DNA of 44,326 bases. Source: Mycobacterium sp. (GTDB taxonomy: Bacteria > Actinomycetota > Actinomycetes > Mycobacteriales > Mycobacteriaceae). Where the stretch lies: NCBI GenBank assembly GCA_025966225.1, contig JAOPVI010000095.1:1-44326 (forward strand), given 5' to 3'. The notes beneath the pieces were generated by a model that ran no database searches, was not told where the DNA came from, and saw nothing but the letters and a program-made list of their open reading frames with translations. Numbering within the stretch: the first letter of the stretch is position 1; every line of letters begins with the position of its first letter. Made by a program: the position numbers and the translations under genes. Positions 25,836 to 34,715 of this stretch are shown here, piece by piece.

Positions 25836-27425
25836 ATGGATCTGACCGACTGGTTCCTGACCGCATCGGAACGGGGTAACTCGCACACCGACCTGCCGGC
25901 GTGGTGCGCGGGCAACCGGGTTGATCCGCTGGTGCACGGCAGAACTTACTTCGAGGCGCTCACCGCCGAGGTCGAGACCTGCGGCCCCGGCGACTACGTA
26001 TTCTTCACCGACTGGCGTGGCGACCCCGACCAGAAGATGTGCGACGACGGCCCAACGGTTGCCGAATTGTTCTCCGCGGCGGCCGAACGCGGCGTCATCG
26101 TCAAGGGCCTCATGTGGCGTTCACACCTGGACAAGCTGCAATACAGCGAGGAAGAAAACCGCCACCTCGGCGACGACATCGAGCGGATGGGCGGCGAGGT
26201 GCTGCTCGACCAGCGGGTCAGATTTGGTGGATCGCACCATCAGAAGCTGGTGGTGATCAGGCACCCGACGGCACCCGAGCGCGACGTGGCGTTCGCAGGC
26301 GGCATCGACCTGTGTCATTCGCGCCGCGACGACGAGCAGCACCTCGGCGACACACAGACGGTCCAGATGTCACCGCGGTACGGTGACCGTCCGCCGTGGC
26401 ACGACGTCCAACTGCGGCTTCGGGGGCCGATCGTCGATGCGTTGGACACCGCGTTCCGGGAGCGTTGGAAGGACCCCACCCCGCTGGATGCGCTGTCGCC
26501 CGTCGCCTGGCTCAAGGACAGGATCAGCGGCGCCGATCTGGTGCCGGACCGCTTGCCCGAGCAGCCGGAAACCCCGCCGGTTCGCGGACCGCATGCGGTG
26601 CAGCCGTTGCTGACTTATCCCGACGCACACTTCGACTACTCGTTCGCACCCCATGGCGAGCGCAGTATCGCGCGTGGATACACCAAGGCGGTCAAGCGCG
26701 CGAGGAGGCTGATCTACCTGGAGGATCAATACCTTTGGTCCAAGCAGGTTGCGGACCTGTTCGCCGCTGCCCTACGCGACAACTCCGAACTACACCTGGT
26801 GGCGGTGGTGCCGCGCTACCCTGACGTCGATGGCCGATTTGCGTTGCCGCCCAACCAGGTTGGCCGTCACCAGGCCATTGAGGCCTGCCGCCGCGCCGGC
26901 CAGGACCGAGTGCACGTGTTCGACGTGGAGAACCATGCGGGCACCCCGGTCTACGTGCATGCGAAGGTGTGCGTCGTTGACGACGTGTGGGCCTGCGTCG
27001 GCAGCGACAACTTCAACCGGCGGTCGTGGACCCACGACAGCGAATTATCCTGTGCCGTAATCGATGACACCCATGATGAACGGTCACCGACCGATCCGGC
27101 CGGACGTGGCGACGGGGCCAGGGTGTTCGCACGCGACCTACGGCTGCGGCTTCTGCGCGAGCACCTGGACCGCGCCGCGGACGGCAGTGCGGACGAGGGG
27201 CTGGTCGACCCCGCCTCCGTGGTCGAACTCGTGGAAGCGACCGCGAAGGCGCTCGACGACTGGCACTCAGGTGGTTGCGTCGGCGATCGACCACCCGGCC
27301 GGCTCCGTACGCACGAAGCCGAGAAGCTCGGCTTCTTCACCCGACTGTGGGCGGAGCCGGCCTACCGGCTGATCTATGACCCCGACGGACGTTCGTACCG
27401 TGACCGGTTCTCGGGTGCGTGGTAG
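25836..27425 (+). CDS. Phospholipase D-like protein (HKD family)
   Basis: A 529-residue cytoplasmic phosphatidyltransferase/phospholipase D-like protein with two catalytic halves. The first has HHQK (His135, Lys137) followed by a GGIDL turn. The expected Asp of HxKxxxxD is Arg142 here, although Asp150 follows. The second half has a complete H-A-K-V-C-V-V-D motif and GSDNFNRRSW. No signal peptide is seen. The substrate is unknown; phosphodiester hydrolysis or transfer on phospholipids is the family reaction. ATG 25836 follows AAGGGGATGACGC. It diverges from the lipoprotein gene with a 130-bp gap. Confidence 0.9.
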   Translation: MDLTDWFLTASERGNSHTDLPAWCAGNRVDPLVHGRTYFEALTAEVETCGPGDYVFFTDWRGDPDQKMCDDGPTVAELFSAAAERGVIVKGLMWRSHLDKLQYSEEENRHLGDDIERMGGEVLLDQRVRFGGSHHQKLVVIRHPTAPERDVAFAGGIDLCHSRRDDEQHLGDTQTVQMSPRYGDRPPWHDVQLRLRGPIVDALDTAFRERWKDPTPLDALSPVAWLKDRISGADLVPDRLPEQPETPPVRGPHAVQPLLTYPDAHFDYSFAPHGERSIARGYTKAVKRARRLIYLEDQYLWSKQVADLFAAALRDNSELHLVAVVPRYPDVDGRFALPPNQVGRHQAIEACRRAGQDRVHVFDVENHAGTPVYVHAKVCVVDDVWACVGSDNFNRRSWTHDSELSCAVIDDTHDERSPTDPAGRGDGARVFARDLRLRLLREHLDRAADGSADEGLVDPASVVELVEATAKALDDWHSGGCVGDRPPGRLRTHEAEKLGFFTRLWAEPAYRLIYDPDGRSYRDRFSGAW

Positions 27426-27488
27426 GTGGCGATATATGCGCGCAATCGCCGATGTTCTAGGCGCCCACGACGTCGCACGCTGGATACC

Positions 27489-30400
27489 ATGAGCGCGACT
27501 GAGTGGGGTGAGCTTGGCGTGACGGAGTTGCCTGCATTGCCGACGGGGACGGTGACGTTGCTCCTGGCCGATGTCGAGGGATCGACGCGGTTGTGGGAGA
27601 CCCAGCCCCAGGAGATTCGGGCGGCCGTCGCGCGGCTTGATCGAGTGCTGGCGGAGGTCGTGTCCGCGCACGCCGGTGTGCGGCCCGTCGAGCAAGGCGA
27701 GGGCGACAGCTTCGTCATCGCGTTTACCCGGGTCAGTGATGCGGTGGCCTGTGCATTGGCCCTGCAGGCGGCCCCGCTGGCCCCGATCCGACTGCGCATC
27801 GGGGTACACGTCGGCGAGCCCGCCCTGCGCGACGAGCGCAACTACATCGGCCCAACGATCAACCGCACGGCCCGGCTGCGCGACCTCGCCCACGGCGGCC
27901 AGACGGTGATGTCCGGTCCGGCGGCAGAGTTGTTGGAGGACAACCTTCCTGAGGCGGCGTGGCTCATCGAACTCGGGACTCATGCGATGCGCGACGTGGC
28001 CAGGCCCGAGCGGGTGCTGCAGCTGTGCCATCCGGACCTTAAGAACGACTTCCCACCCCTGCGCACGATGAAAGTGCCTGTCTTCGAGCATCTTCCGGTT
28101 CAGTTGACGCGTTTCGTCGGGCGGGCGACCGAGACGCGCGACGTCGCGGAGGCGCTTACCGGCAACCGCTTGGTCACGCTCACGGGGGCCGGCGGAGTGG
28201 GGAAGACGCGGTTGGCCGTCGAGGTCGCGGGCCGCGTGGCGAATGACTTCGGCCACGGTGTCAAGTACGTGAACCTGGCGCCGATCGTCGATCTGGCCCT
28301 CGTTTCGAAGACGACAGCACGCGCGGTCGGCCTGCCTGATCAACCGGGCCGCTCGACCATCGATGCGTTGACGAGATTCCTCGCCGAACGCGAGGTGCTA
28401 ATGGTTTTGGACAACTGCGAACACCTGCTGGATGCGGTCGCGACGATGGTGACTGCGCTACTCGCGGCCGGCCCCGGAATCACGGTTCTGACGACCAGCC
28501 GTGAGCCGATCGGCATACCGGGCGAATCGGTCTGGCGAGTCCCGTCTCTGTCGTTGGTCGACGAGGCAGTAGAACTGTTCGCCGATCGCGCTCGGCTGGC
28601 CAAGGCGGACTTCGTCGTGAGCGACGAGAACGGCGCGACGGTGGCCGAGATCTGCCGTCGGCTCGATGGGATTCCCCTGGCGATCGAGTTGGCGGCGGCG
28701 CGCGTACGGGCCATCGCGCCCGCGGGCATTCTGGCCGGACTCCAGGATCGGTTCCGACTCCTGACCGGTGGGGCGCGCACGGCAGTGCGCAGGCAGCAGA
28801 CGTTGCGTGCTTCGGTGGACTGGTCGCATGCCCTGTTGACCGCCCCAGAACGCGTGCTGTTCCGGCGGCTGGCCGCGTTCGTCGGCGGCTTCGACGCGGA
28901 CGCGGCGGAGTCCGTCGGCGCGGGTGGAGACGTCGAGGAGCACCAGATCGTGGATCTGCTGGCGCTGCTCGTCGACAAGTCGCTCGTCGTCGCGGAGGAC
29001 GGACCGGTCGCCACTCGATACCGCATGCTGGAGACAGTCCGCCAGTACGGGCTCGAAAAGCTGGGTGAGTCAGGCGACGCCGACGCGGTGCGGGCGCGGC
29101 ATCGGGACCACTACCTCGCCGTGGCGGCCGTACTCGACACGCCGGCAGGTATGAGCCATCGACGGGGGCTCGATGCCGCCGAGACCGAGATCGACAATCT
29201 GCGTGCGGCCTTCGACTGGAGCCGCGACCGGGATGACTTCGAGACCGCGCTCTCATTGGTATCGTCGTTGCTGCCGTTGTGGATTGCGCGCGGTCGCATT
29301 CTGGAGGGCATGGCGTGGTTTCGGGCATTGATGGCCGACACGGTGCGGATGAACGCCCTGCCGCCCGCTGTGCTCTCCCGGACATACGCCGACAAGACGA
29401 TGCTCGATGCGTGGGGGGTCGCCTCCTACGACGTCAGCCAAGCCGCACAGGCAGTGACGATCGCGCGCGAACTGGACGACCCACCGCTGCTGGCGCGCGC
29501 ACTCGCGGCGTGCGGAAGCATCGCGTCATATGACCTGGCCAACGCCGAGCCCTACTTCGGCGAGGCCATCGCACTGGCGCGCTCGCTCGACGACAAATGG
29601 CGGTTGTGCCATGTGCTCGGCTGGCAGGCCTATTCGGCCTCCCTCGCCGGCGACCCCAAGCTCGCCCGGGCTGCAGGTGCCGAAGGCGCCGCACTCGCCG
29701 ACGCCGTCGGGGACGGATTCATCGCCAGATTCTGTCGCGGCTGGGGACTCGGGGTCGCCATGGTGATGCAGGGCGAGCTGTCCGGAATGGTCGTCCAGAG
29801 CCAAGAAGTAATCGCGGCGGCCGCTGCAGATCGGGACCAACTCAACCTCTTCCTGGGGCACATGCATCAGAGCCACGGGTTGGCGTTTCAAGGGGATACG
29901 ACCGCGGCCCGCGCGGCTGCCGATGCAAGCGTCGAATTCGGTGCGGGTCTGGGTCCCGCCATGGAAGGCACGGGCTACTCCGTGCAGGCGCTTGCCGAAC
30001 TGGCGGCCGGAAACGTCGCCGCAGCCGAGGACACCATGGAGCTCGCCTGGCAGGCCATCGGTGGCCAGAGCGAAATCGGCGCGATCTTCACTTGGCAAAG
30101 GATTGAAGCAAAGCTCGCGATCGGTGACGTTGAGGCTGCCCGGGGATGGGCGAACGAAGGCGTTCAAATGGCGCGCGGCTGGCATCGCATGATGTCTCTG
30201 ATCGGGCGAGCGCGAGTCAGGTCGGCCACCGATGACCTTGAGGCCGCGGAAGCAGATGTACACCAGGCACTTTCGATCGCTTCGGAGTCCGCCATCCGGC
30301 TGGGGCTGCCTGAGGCGCTTGAGTGCCTCGGACAGCTCTCCGCCAAGGCAGAGAGTCATCAAGAGGCCGCCCGGCTGTACGGGGCGGCATCGGGCATTCG

Positions 30401-30791
30401 CCGTGACATGGGCGCGGTGCGCTTCAAGATCCACGACGCTGCCGTCGATGAAGTGATGCAGTTGCTGCGAGAAGCGCTGGGCGAGAATGGCTTCCAAGCT
30501 CATTGGGCCGAGGGTGCTGCACTGTCAGTCGAGGAGGCCATCGCCTACGCCCGCCGGGGGCGCGGTGAGCGGAGGCGTCCATCATCGGGGTGGGCGTCGT
30601 TGACGCCAGCCGAGCGGGACGTGGTCCGCCTTGTCGGGGAGGGCTTGGGCAACAAGGAGATCGGAGCGCGGTTGTTCGTGTCCCCGCGGACCGTCCAGAC
30701 GCATCTGACGCACGTGTACGCGAAGGTGGGGCTGACGTCGCGGGTGCAACTGGCCCAAGAGGCCGTCCGCCGCGCTCAGGACGCGCTGTAA
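27489..30791 (+). CDS. Cyclase/NB-ATPase/LuxR-type regulator
   Basis: A 1100-residue multidomain regulator of a type expanded in mycobacteria. Order: class III nucleotide cyclase domain (about 20-165), NB-ARC/AAA-like ATPase with Walker A GAGGVGKT (about 235) and LMVLDNCEHLLD, a winged-helix/TPR-like helical region (about 430-1020), and a C-terminal LuxR helix-turn-helix (about 1038-1093, LTPAERDVVRLVGEGLGNKE onward). Cyclase metal residues Asp28 and Asp73 and transition-state Asn125 and Arg129 are present, but the purine-recognising lysine position reads Gln69, so cyclase activity is doubtful. ATG 27489 is chosen; the frame is open back to the previous gene. It ends overlapping the convergent response regulator by 16 bp. 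The ligand and targets are unknown. Confidence 0.9.
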   Translation: MSATEWGELGVTELPALPTGTVTLLLADVEGSTRLWETQPQEIRAAVARLDRVLAEVVSAHAGVRPVEQGEGDSFVIAFTRVSDAVACALALQAAPLAPIRLRIGVHVGEPALRDERNYIGPTINRTARLRDLAHGGQTVMSGPAAELLEDNLPEAAWLIELGTHAMRDVARPERVLQLCHPDLKNDFPPLRTMKVPVFEHLPVQLTRFVGRATETRDVAEALTGNRLVTLTGAGGVGKTRLAVEVAGRVANDFGHGVKYVNLAPIVDLALVSKTTARAVGLPDQPGRSTIDALTRFLAEREVLMVLDNCEHLLDAVATMVTALLAAGPGITVLTTSREPIGIPGESVWRVPSLSLVDEAVELFADRARLAKADFVVSDENGATVAEICRRLDGIPLAIELAAARVRAIAPAGILAGLQDRFRLLTGGARTAVRRQQTLRASVDWSHALLTAPERVLFRRLAAFVGGFDADAAESVGAGGDVEEHQIVDLLALLVDKSLVVAEDGPVATRYRMLETVRQYGLEKLGESGDADAVRARHRDHYLAVAAVLDTPAGMSHRRGLDAAETEIDNLRAAFDWSRDRDDFETALSLVSSLLPLWIARGRILEGMAWFRALMADTVRMNALPPAVLSRTYADKTMLDAWGVASYDVSQAAQAVTIARELDDPPLLARALAACGSIASYDLANAEPYFGEAIALARSLDDKWRLCHVLGWQAYSASLAGDPKLARAAGAEGAALADAVGDGFIARFCRGWGLGVAMVMQGELSGMVVQSQEVIAAAAADRDQLNLFLGHMHQSHGLAFQGDTTAARAAADASVEFGAGLGPAMEGTGYSVQALAELAAGNVAAAEDTMELAWQAIGGQSEIGAIFTWQRIEAKLAIGDVEAARGWANEGVQMARGWHRMMSLIGRARVRSATDDLEAAEADVHQALSIASESAIRLGLPEALECLGQLSAKAESHQEAARLYGAASGIRRDMGAVRFKIHDAAVDEVMQLLREALGENGFQAHWAEGAALSVEEAIAYARRGRGERRRPSSGWASLTPAERDVVRLVGEGLGNKEIGARLFVSPRTVQTHLTHVYAKVGLTSRVQLAQEAVRRAQDAL

Positions 30792-31444
30792 CGTCGCTCC
30801 GGTCGCCCGGCGCCGTACTGCAGGCGTAAGTTCAGTTCGCCGGTGCTCAGGTAGTGCTCGAGATAGCGACGTGCACTGACCCGCGAGATTCCAACGCGCT
30901 CAGCACATTCGGCGGCCGAAACCTCACCAACCGCTTGGACGGCATCGAGCACCAGGCGGCCGGTCTCCCCGCCGAGCCCCTTCGGCAGGGGTTCGGTGGT
31001 GGGCGCACCGCGGGAATTGCCACCGAACAGCGTGTCGACGAGTGACTGGTCGACGCCCGTTGCGCTGTCAAGCGCGTCCTCGCGTGCGGCGAACGCGGTG
31101 AGCTTGGCGTGGAACTGCTCGAACTCGAATGGCTTGATCAGGTAGTCGGCGGCGCCTCCGTCCAGTGCGCCCGCGACCGTGTCGAGTTCACGGGCCGCGG
31201 TGATCACGATGATGCCCACGCGGTCGCCTGCGGACCGCAAGCGCTGCAACACCTCCAGTCCGGTCATGTCCGGCAGGTAGACGTCGAGCAGGATGAGATC
31301 GGGCCGCAACGAGGCCGCCTGCTCGAGGGCCTCGGCGCCGGTGCGGGCGACGCCGACGGAGCGAAAGCCGTCGACGCGATCGGTGAACCTACGGTGGATC
31401 TCCGCGACCATGAAGTCGTCGTCGACGACGAGCACGTCACGCAT
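30776..31444 (-). CDS. CitB/DcuR-type response regulator
   Basis: A 222-residue response regulator. The receiver domain has Asp8-10, phospho-acceptor Asp54 in LILLDVYLP and Lys104 in LIKPFE. The C-terminal part carries a helix-turn-helix of the CitB/DpiA type (AAECAERVGISRVSARRYLE). Members of this family activate carboxylate transport or metabolism genes. ATG 31444 overlaps the end of the kinase gene by 8 bp, so the two are one transcription unit. The divergent tctCBA operon is the likely target. Confidence 0.93.
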   Translation of the reverse strand: MRDVLVVDDDFMVAEIHRRFTDRVDGFRSVGVARTGAEALEQAASLRPDLILLDVYLPDMTGLEVLQRLRSAGDRVGIIVITAARELDTVAGALDGGAADYLIKPFEFEQFHAKLTAFAAREDALDSATGVDQSLVDTLFGGNSRGAPTTEPLPKGLGGETGRLVLDAVQAVGEVSAAECAERVGISRVSARRYLEHYLSTGELNLRLQYGAGRPERRYSAS

Positions 31445-33077
31445 CGGCGGGCTGCCCGGTCACCGCTGCGAGCCGAACGGCGCGGTGCGGCTGCGGTAGT
31501 CGCACCTCGAACACGGCGCCGCCGTCCGGTCCGTCGGACACCGTCACCGAGCCGCCGAGCTGCGCGCTTACCAACCGGACGAGCGCGAGCCCAATGCCCC
31601 GGCCGCCGGGCACGTCCGGCTTCGAGGTGACCCCGCGCGCGAAGATCGACTCCCGCAGGTGCTCGGGGACGCCAGGGCCGGAGTCGGCAACCGAAATCGT
31701 CAGTCCGTCTGCATCGTTCACCATCACCGTCACCGCCGCGCGGTCGGAGCCCTCCGAGACGTCCACGGCGTTGTCGACGAGGTTGCCCAACACCGTGATG
31801 ACGTCGGTCGCCAGCGCGGGATCGAGTGCGCTCAGATGGCTACGCTCATCGACGATCAGCGCCACCCCGCTCTCGGCCGCCAGCGACGTCTTGGCGATCA
31901 GCAGCGCCGCGACCGCGGGATCTGCGATACGTCGCGTCACGGCATCGCTGATCTCGGCGCGGCGGCGGGTCAGCGTTCCGACCAGGTCGCGCACCGAATC
32001 GTATTCTCCGAGTTGGACGAGACCGGAGATGGTGTGCAACTGGTTGGCGAACTCGTGGGTCTGCGCGCGCAGGGTGTCGGTCACGCTCTTGTGCGACGAC
32101 AGCTGGCCCTGCATCGACGCCAACTCGGTGCTGTCGCGCATCGTGGTGACGGTTCCGATGCGCTCGCCGCGTGTGCTCGCCGCGCGCCGGTTCAGTGCGA
32201 GCACCCTTGTCCTGGTGGCGATCACGACGTCACGACCGTCCTCGCCCGACAGCAGGAACTCCTCGACTGCCGGATCCAGCCCGGCCGAGTCCGCGCGCCG
32301 CCCCACGGCCTCGGCACTCACTCCAAGCAGCTCCTGTGCGCTGTCGTTGAGCAGTGTGATGACGCCATCGGTGTTCACTGCCACCACGCCTTCGCGGATG
32401 CTGTGCAGCAACGCTTCCCGGTGATCGGCGAGCCCGGCGATCTCGGTCACCTCCAGCCCCCGGGTGTGTCGCTTGATGCGACGCGACAGCAGCCACGACG
32501 CAAGGACGCCGAGGGCCGCACCCAACCCGAGGTAGACCAGGAGGCGTTCGCCTGCGCCGGACAGCGACTGCCACAGCGACGGATACGGCTCGCTGACCGA
32601 GACCACCGCCAGTACCGCTCCGTCGGTCGAGAGCACCGGGACCTGGCCGACGAGGGAGTGGGCGCCCTCTACGTCGAGGTCGCCCGACCACGCGCGACCG
32701 TCGGTCACTCGGCTGCGGCCGAAGTTGGTGTGGTGGTCCACTCGAGCCGGGTCTGTCGACGCTCGCACCAGGCCGTCCGGGCCGATGAGGTCGACCAGTC
32801 GGGCCCCGGAGAGTGCGACCGCACGGTCGAGGTCGGGCGCCAGGTATTTGGCGGCGAACGGGTCTGCGTACCGATCGCGCACGATGGGCGTTGACGCGAG
32901 GTTCTCGGCTACGGCGATCATGCGCTGGCCGCGGACCTCACGGAACTCACGGGTCGACTGCGCTACCGACACAGCCGCGACGGCGGCCAGCACCACGGCG
33001 ACCACCAGCAACTGGAAGGCCAGGAATTGGCCGGCCAGGCTTCGCGCAGACACGCTTCTCAGAGACCACGACCTCAA
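31437..33077 (-). CDS. CitA/DcuS-type sensor histidine kinase
   Basis: A membrane sensor kinase of about 546 residues. Parts: transmembrane helix 1 (FLAFQLLVVAVVLAAVAAV), an extracytoplasmic PAS-like (PASC/sCache) sensor with a DHHTNFGR stretch close to the ligand loop of CitA and DcuS, helix 2 (LLVYLGLGAALGVLASWLL), a cytoplasmic PAS domain, and a kinase core. The phospho-accepting histidine is in THEFANQLHTISGL (His341), with N box LGNLVDNAVDVSEG and G box GRGIGLALV. It should sense a di- or tricarboxylate. Starts at TTG 33086, TTG 33077 or GTG 33053 are all possible. TTG 33077 has AAGGAAG nine bases upstream. Confidence 0.92.
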   Translation of the reverse strand: MRSWSLRSVSARSLAGQFLAFQLLVVAVVLAAVAAVSVAQSTREFREVRGQRMIAVAENLASTPIVRDRYADPFAAKYLAPDLDRAVALSGARLVDLIGPDGLVRASTDPARVDHHTNFGRSRVTDGRAWSGDLDVEGAHSLVGQVPVLSTDGAVLAVVSVSEPYPSLWQSLSGAGERLLVYLGLGAALGVLASWLLSRRIKRHTRGLEVTEIAGLADHREALLHSIREGVVAVNTDGVITLLNDSAQELLGVSAEAVGRRADSAGLDPAVEEFLLSGEDGRDVVIATRTRVLALNRRAASTRGERIGTVTTMRDSTELASMQGQLSSHKSVTDTLRAQTHEFANQLHTISGLVQLGEYDSVRDLVGTLTRRRAEISDAVTRRIADPAVAALLIAKTSLAAESGVALIVDERSHLSALDPALATDVITVLGNLVDNAVDVSEGSDRAAVTVMVNDADGLTISVADSGPGVPEHLRESIFARGVTSKPDVPGGRGIGLALVRLVSAQLGGSVTVSDGPDGGAVFEVRLPQPHRAVRLAAVTGQPADA

Positions 33078-33090
33078 TGACCACAACTTC

Positions 33091-33121
33091 CTTTTCGTCC
33101 GAAAGAGTGACCCACGTCACT
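33091..33121. promoter_or_regulatory. Two dyads in the kinase-tctC intergenic region
   Basis: AGTGAC-CCAC-GTCACT (33106-33121) is a perfect 6-bp dyad with a 4-bp centre. Immediately beside it, CTTTTCG-TC-CGAAAG (33091-33105) is a second near-perfect dyad. Both lie in the 91-bp divergent region between the histidine kinase and tctC, where the response regulator would be expected to bind. Confidence 0.45.
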
Positions 33122-33168
33122 AATGGGAACAGTATTGCTGAGCATCACAGTGAACGAGGGAGACGGAT

Positions 33169-34164
33169 GTGTCCATATGCCATCGATGGGGCCGATGGGC
33201 TTTCGGGTCGGCGGTCGTGCTGCTGGCCGCCACGCTGGCGACGGGCTGCGGGGTGACCCGCGGTGAGGATCCGGCGGCCCTGCACCGCCTCCGAATGATG
33301 GTGCCCAACAGCCCGGGCGGCGGCTATGACCTGACTGCCCGCACGGCGGTGAAGATCATGGAGGACGACGACATCACCGGTCGTGTCGAAGTGTTCAACG
33401 TGCTCGGTGCGGGTGGCACGGTGGCGATGGCCCGGCTCATCAACGAGCGTGGCAACGGCGACCTGATGATGACGATGGGGCTTGGGGTCGTCGGCTCCGT
33501 CTTCACCAACGGATCCTCGGCGCGTGCGTCCGATGCCACCGCCCTGGCGAAGTTGATCGAGGACCCCGGTGCGGTTTTCGTCCCGGCCGATTCGCCGTTC
33601 AAGACGATCGACGATCTGGTCGCGGCGTGGAAGGCGGATCCGAGCAAGGTGACCGTCGGCGGCGGTTCGTCACCCGGTGGCCCCGATCACCTCTTCCCCA
33701 TGGAACTGGCCAGAGCCGTTGGCGTCGACCCGAAGAGCGTCAACTACATCACGTATGACGGCGGCGGTGACCTGCTGACTGCGCTGCTCGGCAAGAAGAT
33801 CACAGTCGGCACGTCGAGTCCAGGCGAGCTCATCGACCAGATCGAGGCGGGCCAGCTTCGGGTGCTGGCGGTGTCGGGTGAAGAACGGGTCGAAGGCGTC
33901 GACGCCCCGACGCTGAAGGAGTCTGGCATTGACCTGACCTTCGCCAACTGGCGCGGAGTCCTTGCGCCACCAGGAATCTCCGACAAGGACAAAAACGCGA
34001 TGGTGAAGGCGCTCGAGGAGATGCACGGCACTCCGCAATGGAAGGAGGCCTTGGTGACGAACGGCTGGACCGACGCGTTCATGACCGGTGCAGATTTCGA
34101 AAAGTTCCTGAAGGACCAGGACAACCGGGTCTCGTCGACGTTGACCGAATTGGGGTTGGTGTGA
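33169..34164 (+). CDS. tctC: TctC-type substrate-binding lipoprotein
   Basis: A 331-residue periplasmic-type binding protein of the tripartite tricarboxylate transporter family (Bug fold). A signal peptide with lipobox LATGC (Cys27) anchors it outside the membrane. Family motifs are MMVPNSPGGGYDLTAR, the ligand-loop GGGSSPGGPDHL, YDGGGDLLTALLGKKITVG and NWRGVLAPPGI. It would deliver citrate or another carboxylate to TctAB. GTG 33169 follows GAGGGAG at nine bases. Its stop overlaps tctB as GTGA. Confidence 0.93.
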   Translation: MSICHRWGRWAFGSAVVLLAATLATGCGVTRGEDPAALHRLRMMVPNSPGGGYDLTARTAVKIMEDDDITGRVEVFNVLGAGGTVAMARLINERGNGDLMMTMGLGVVGSVFTNGSSARASDATALAKLIEDPGAVFVPADSPFKTIDDLVAAWKADPSKVTVGGGSSPGGPDHLFPMELARAVGVDPKSVNYITYDGGGDLLTALLGKKITVGTSSPGELIDQIEAGQLRVLAVSGEERVEGVDAPTLKESGIDLTFANWRGVLAPPGISDKDKNAMVKALEEMHGTPQWKEALVTNGWTDAFMTGADFEKFLKDQDNRVSSTLTELGLV

Positions 34165-34715
34165 GCACGACCGAGCAGCAGTCAGAAGAGCCGTCCGGCC
34201 GGTCCTCCGACGAGCGCCCGCGTGGGGAGCACAAGCCCGACTACGCGCAGTACATCGTCGTCATCGTGTTGGCGATCGTCGGCGGGTACCTCGTGTACAG
34301 CGCGATGGCCCTGCCGGGAGGCTTCGCGAAGGTGGATCCCCTTGGGCCCAAGCTCTTCCCGATGGTAGTTGGCGTCGCAGCGCTGGTGCTCGCGGTGATC
34401 CTGGCCATCGCGATCCCGCGCGGATCGAAGGGTGAAGCCGACGCGGGCGAGGACGTCGACCCCGACGCGCCGGGTGACTGGCGTACCGTCGGGCTTCTGA
34501 TTGCGCTGTTCGTCGCGATGATCCTGCTGGTGAACCCGCTGGGGTGGGTGATCATGAGCACACTCTTCTTCGCAGGAGCCGCAACGGTCCTCGGCAGTAA
34601 CCACTATGTCCGCAACTTCGTCATCGGCCTGATCCTGGCGCTGGCCAGCTTCTACGCCTTCTACTCCGGGCTCGGAATCCCGCTGCCCGCAGGCATCTTG
34701 GACGGGATTCTGTAA
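34161..34715 (+). CDS. tctB: TctB-type small membrane subunit
   Basis: A 184-residue membrane protein with a hydrophilic 30-residue N terminus and four hydrophobic segments (YIVVIVLAIVGGYLVYSAMAL, LFPMVVGVAALVLAVILAIAI, LLIALFVAMILLVNPLGWVI, FVIGLILALASFYAFYSGLG), the TctB pattern. It is the small permease subunit of the tripartite tricarboxylate transporter. GTG 34161 overlaps tctC by four bases; tctA begins at the base after its stop. Confidence 0.9.
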   Translation: MSTTEQQSEEPSGRSSDERPRGEHKPDYAQYIVVIVLAIVGGYLVYSAMALPGGFAKVDPLGPKLFPMVVGVAALVLAVILAIAIPRGSKGEADAGEDVDPDAPGDWRTVGLLIALFVAMILLVNPLGWVIMSTLFFAGAATVLGSNHYVRNFVIGLILALASFYAFYSGLGIPLPAGILDGIL

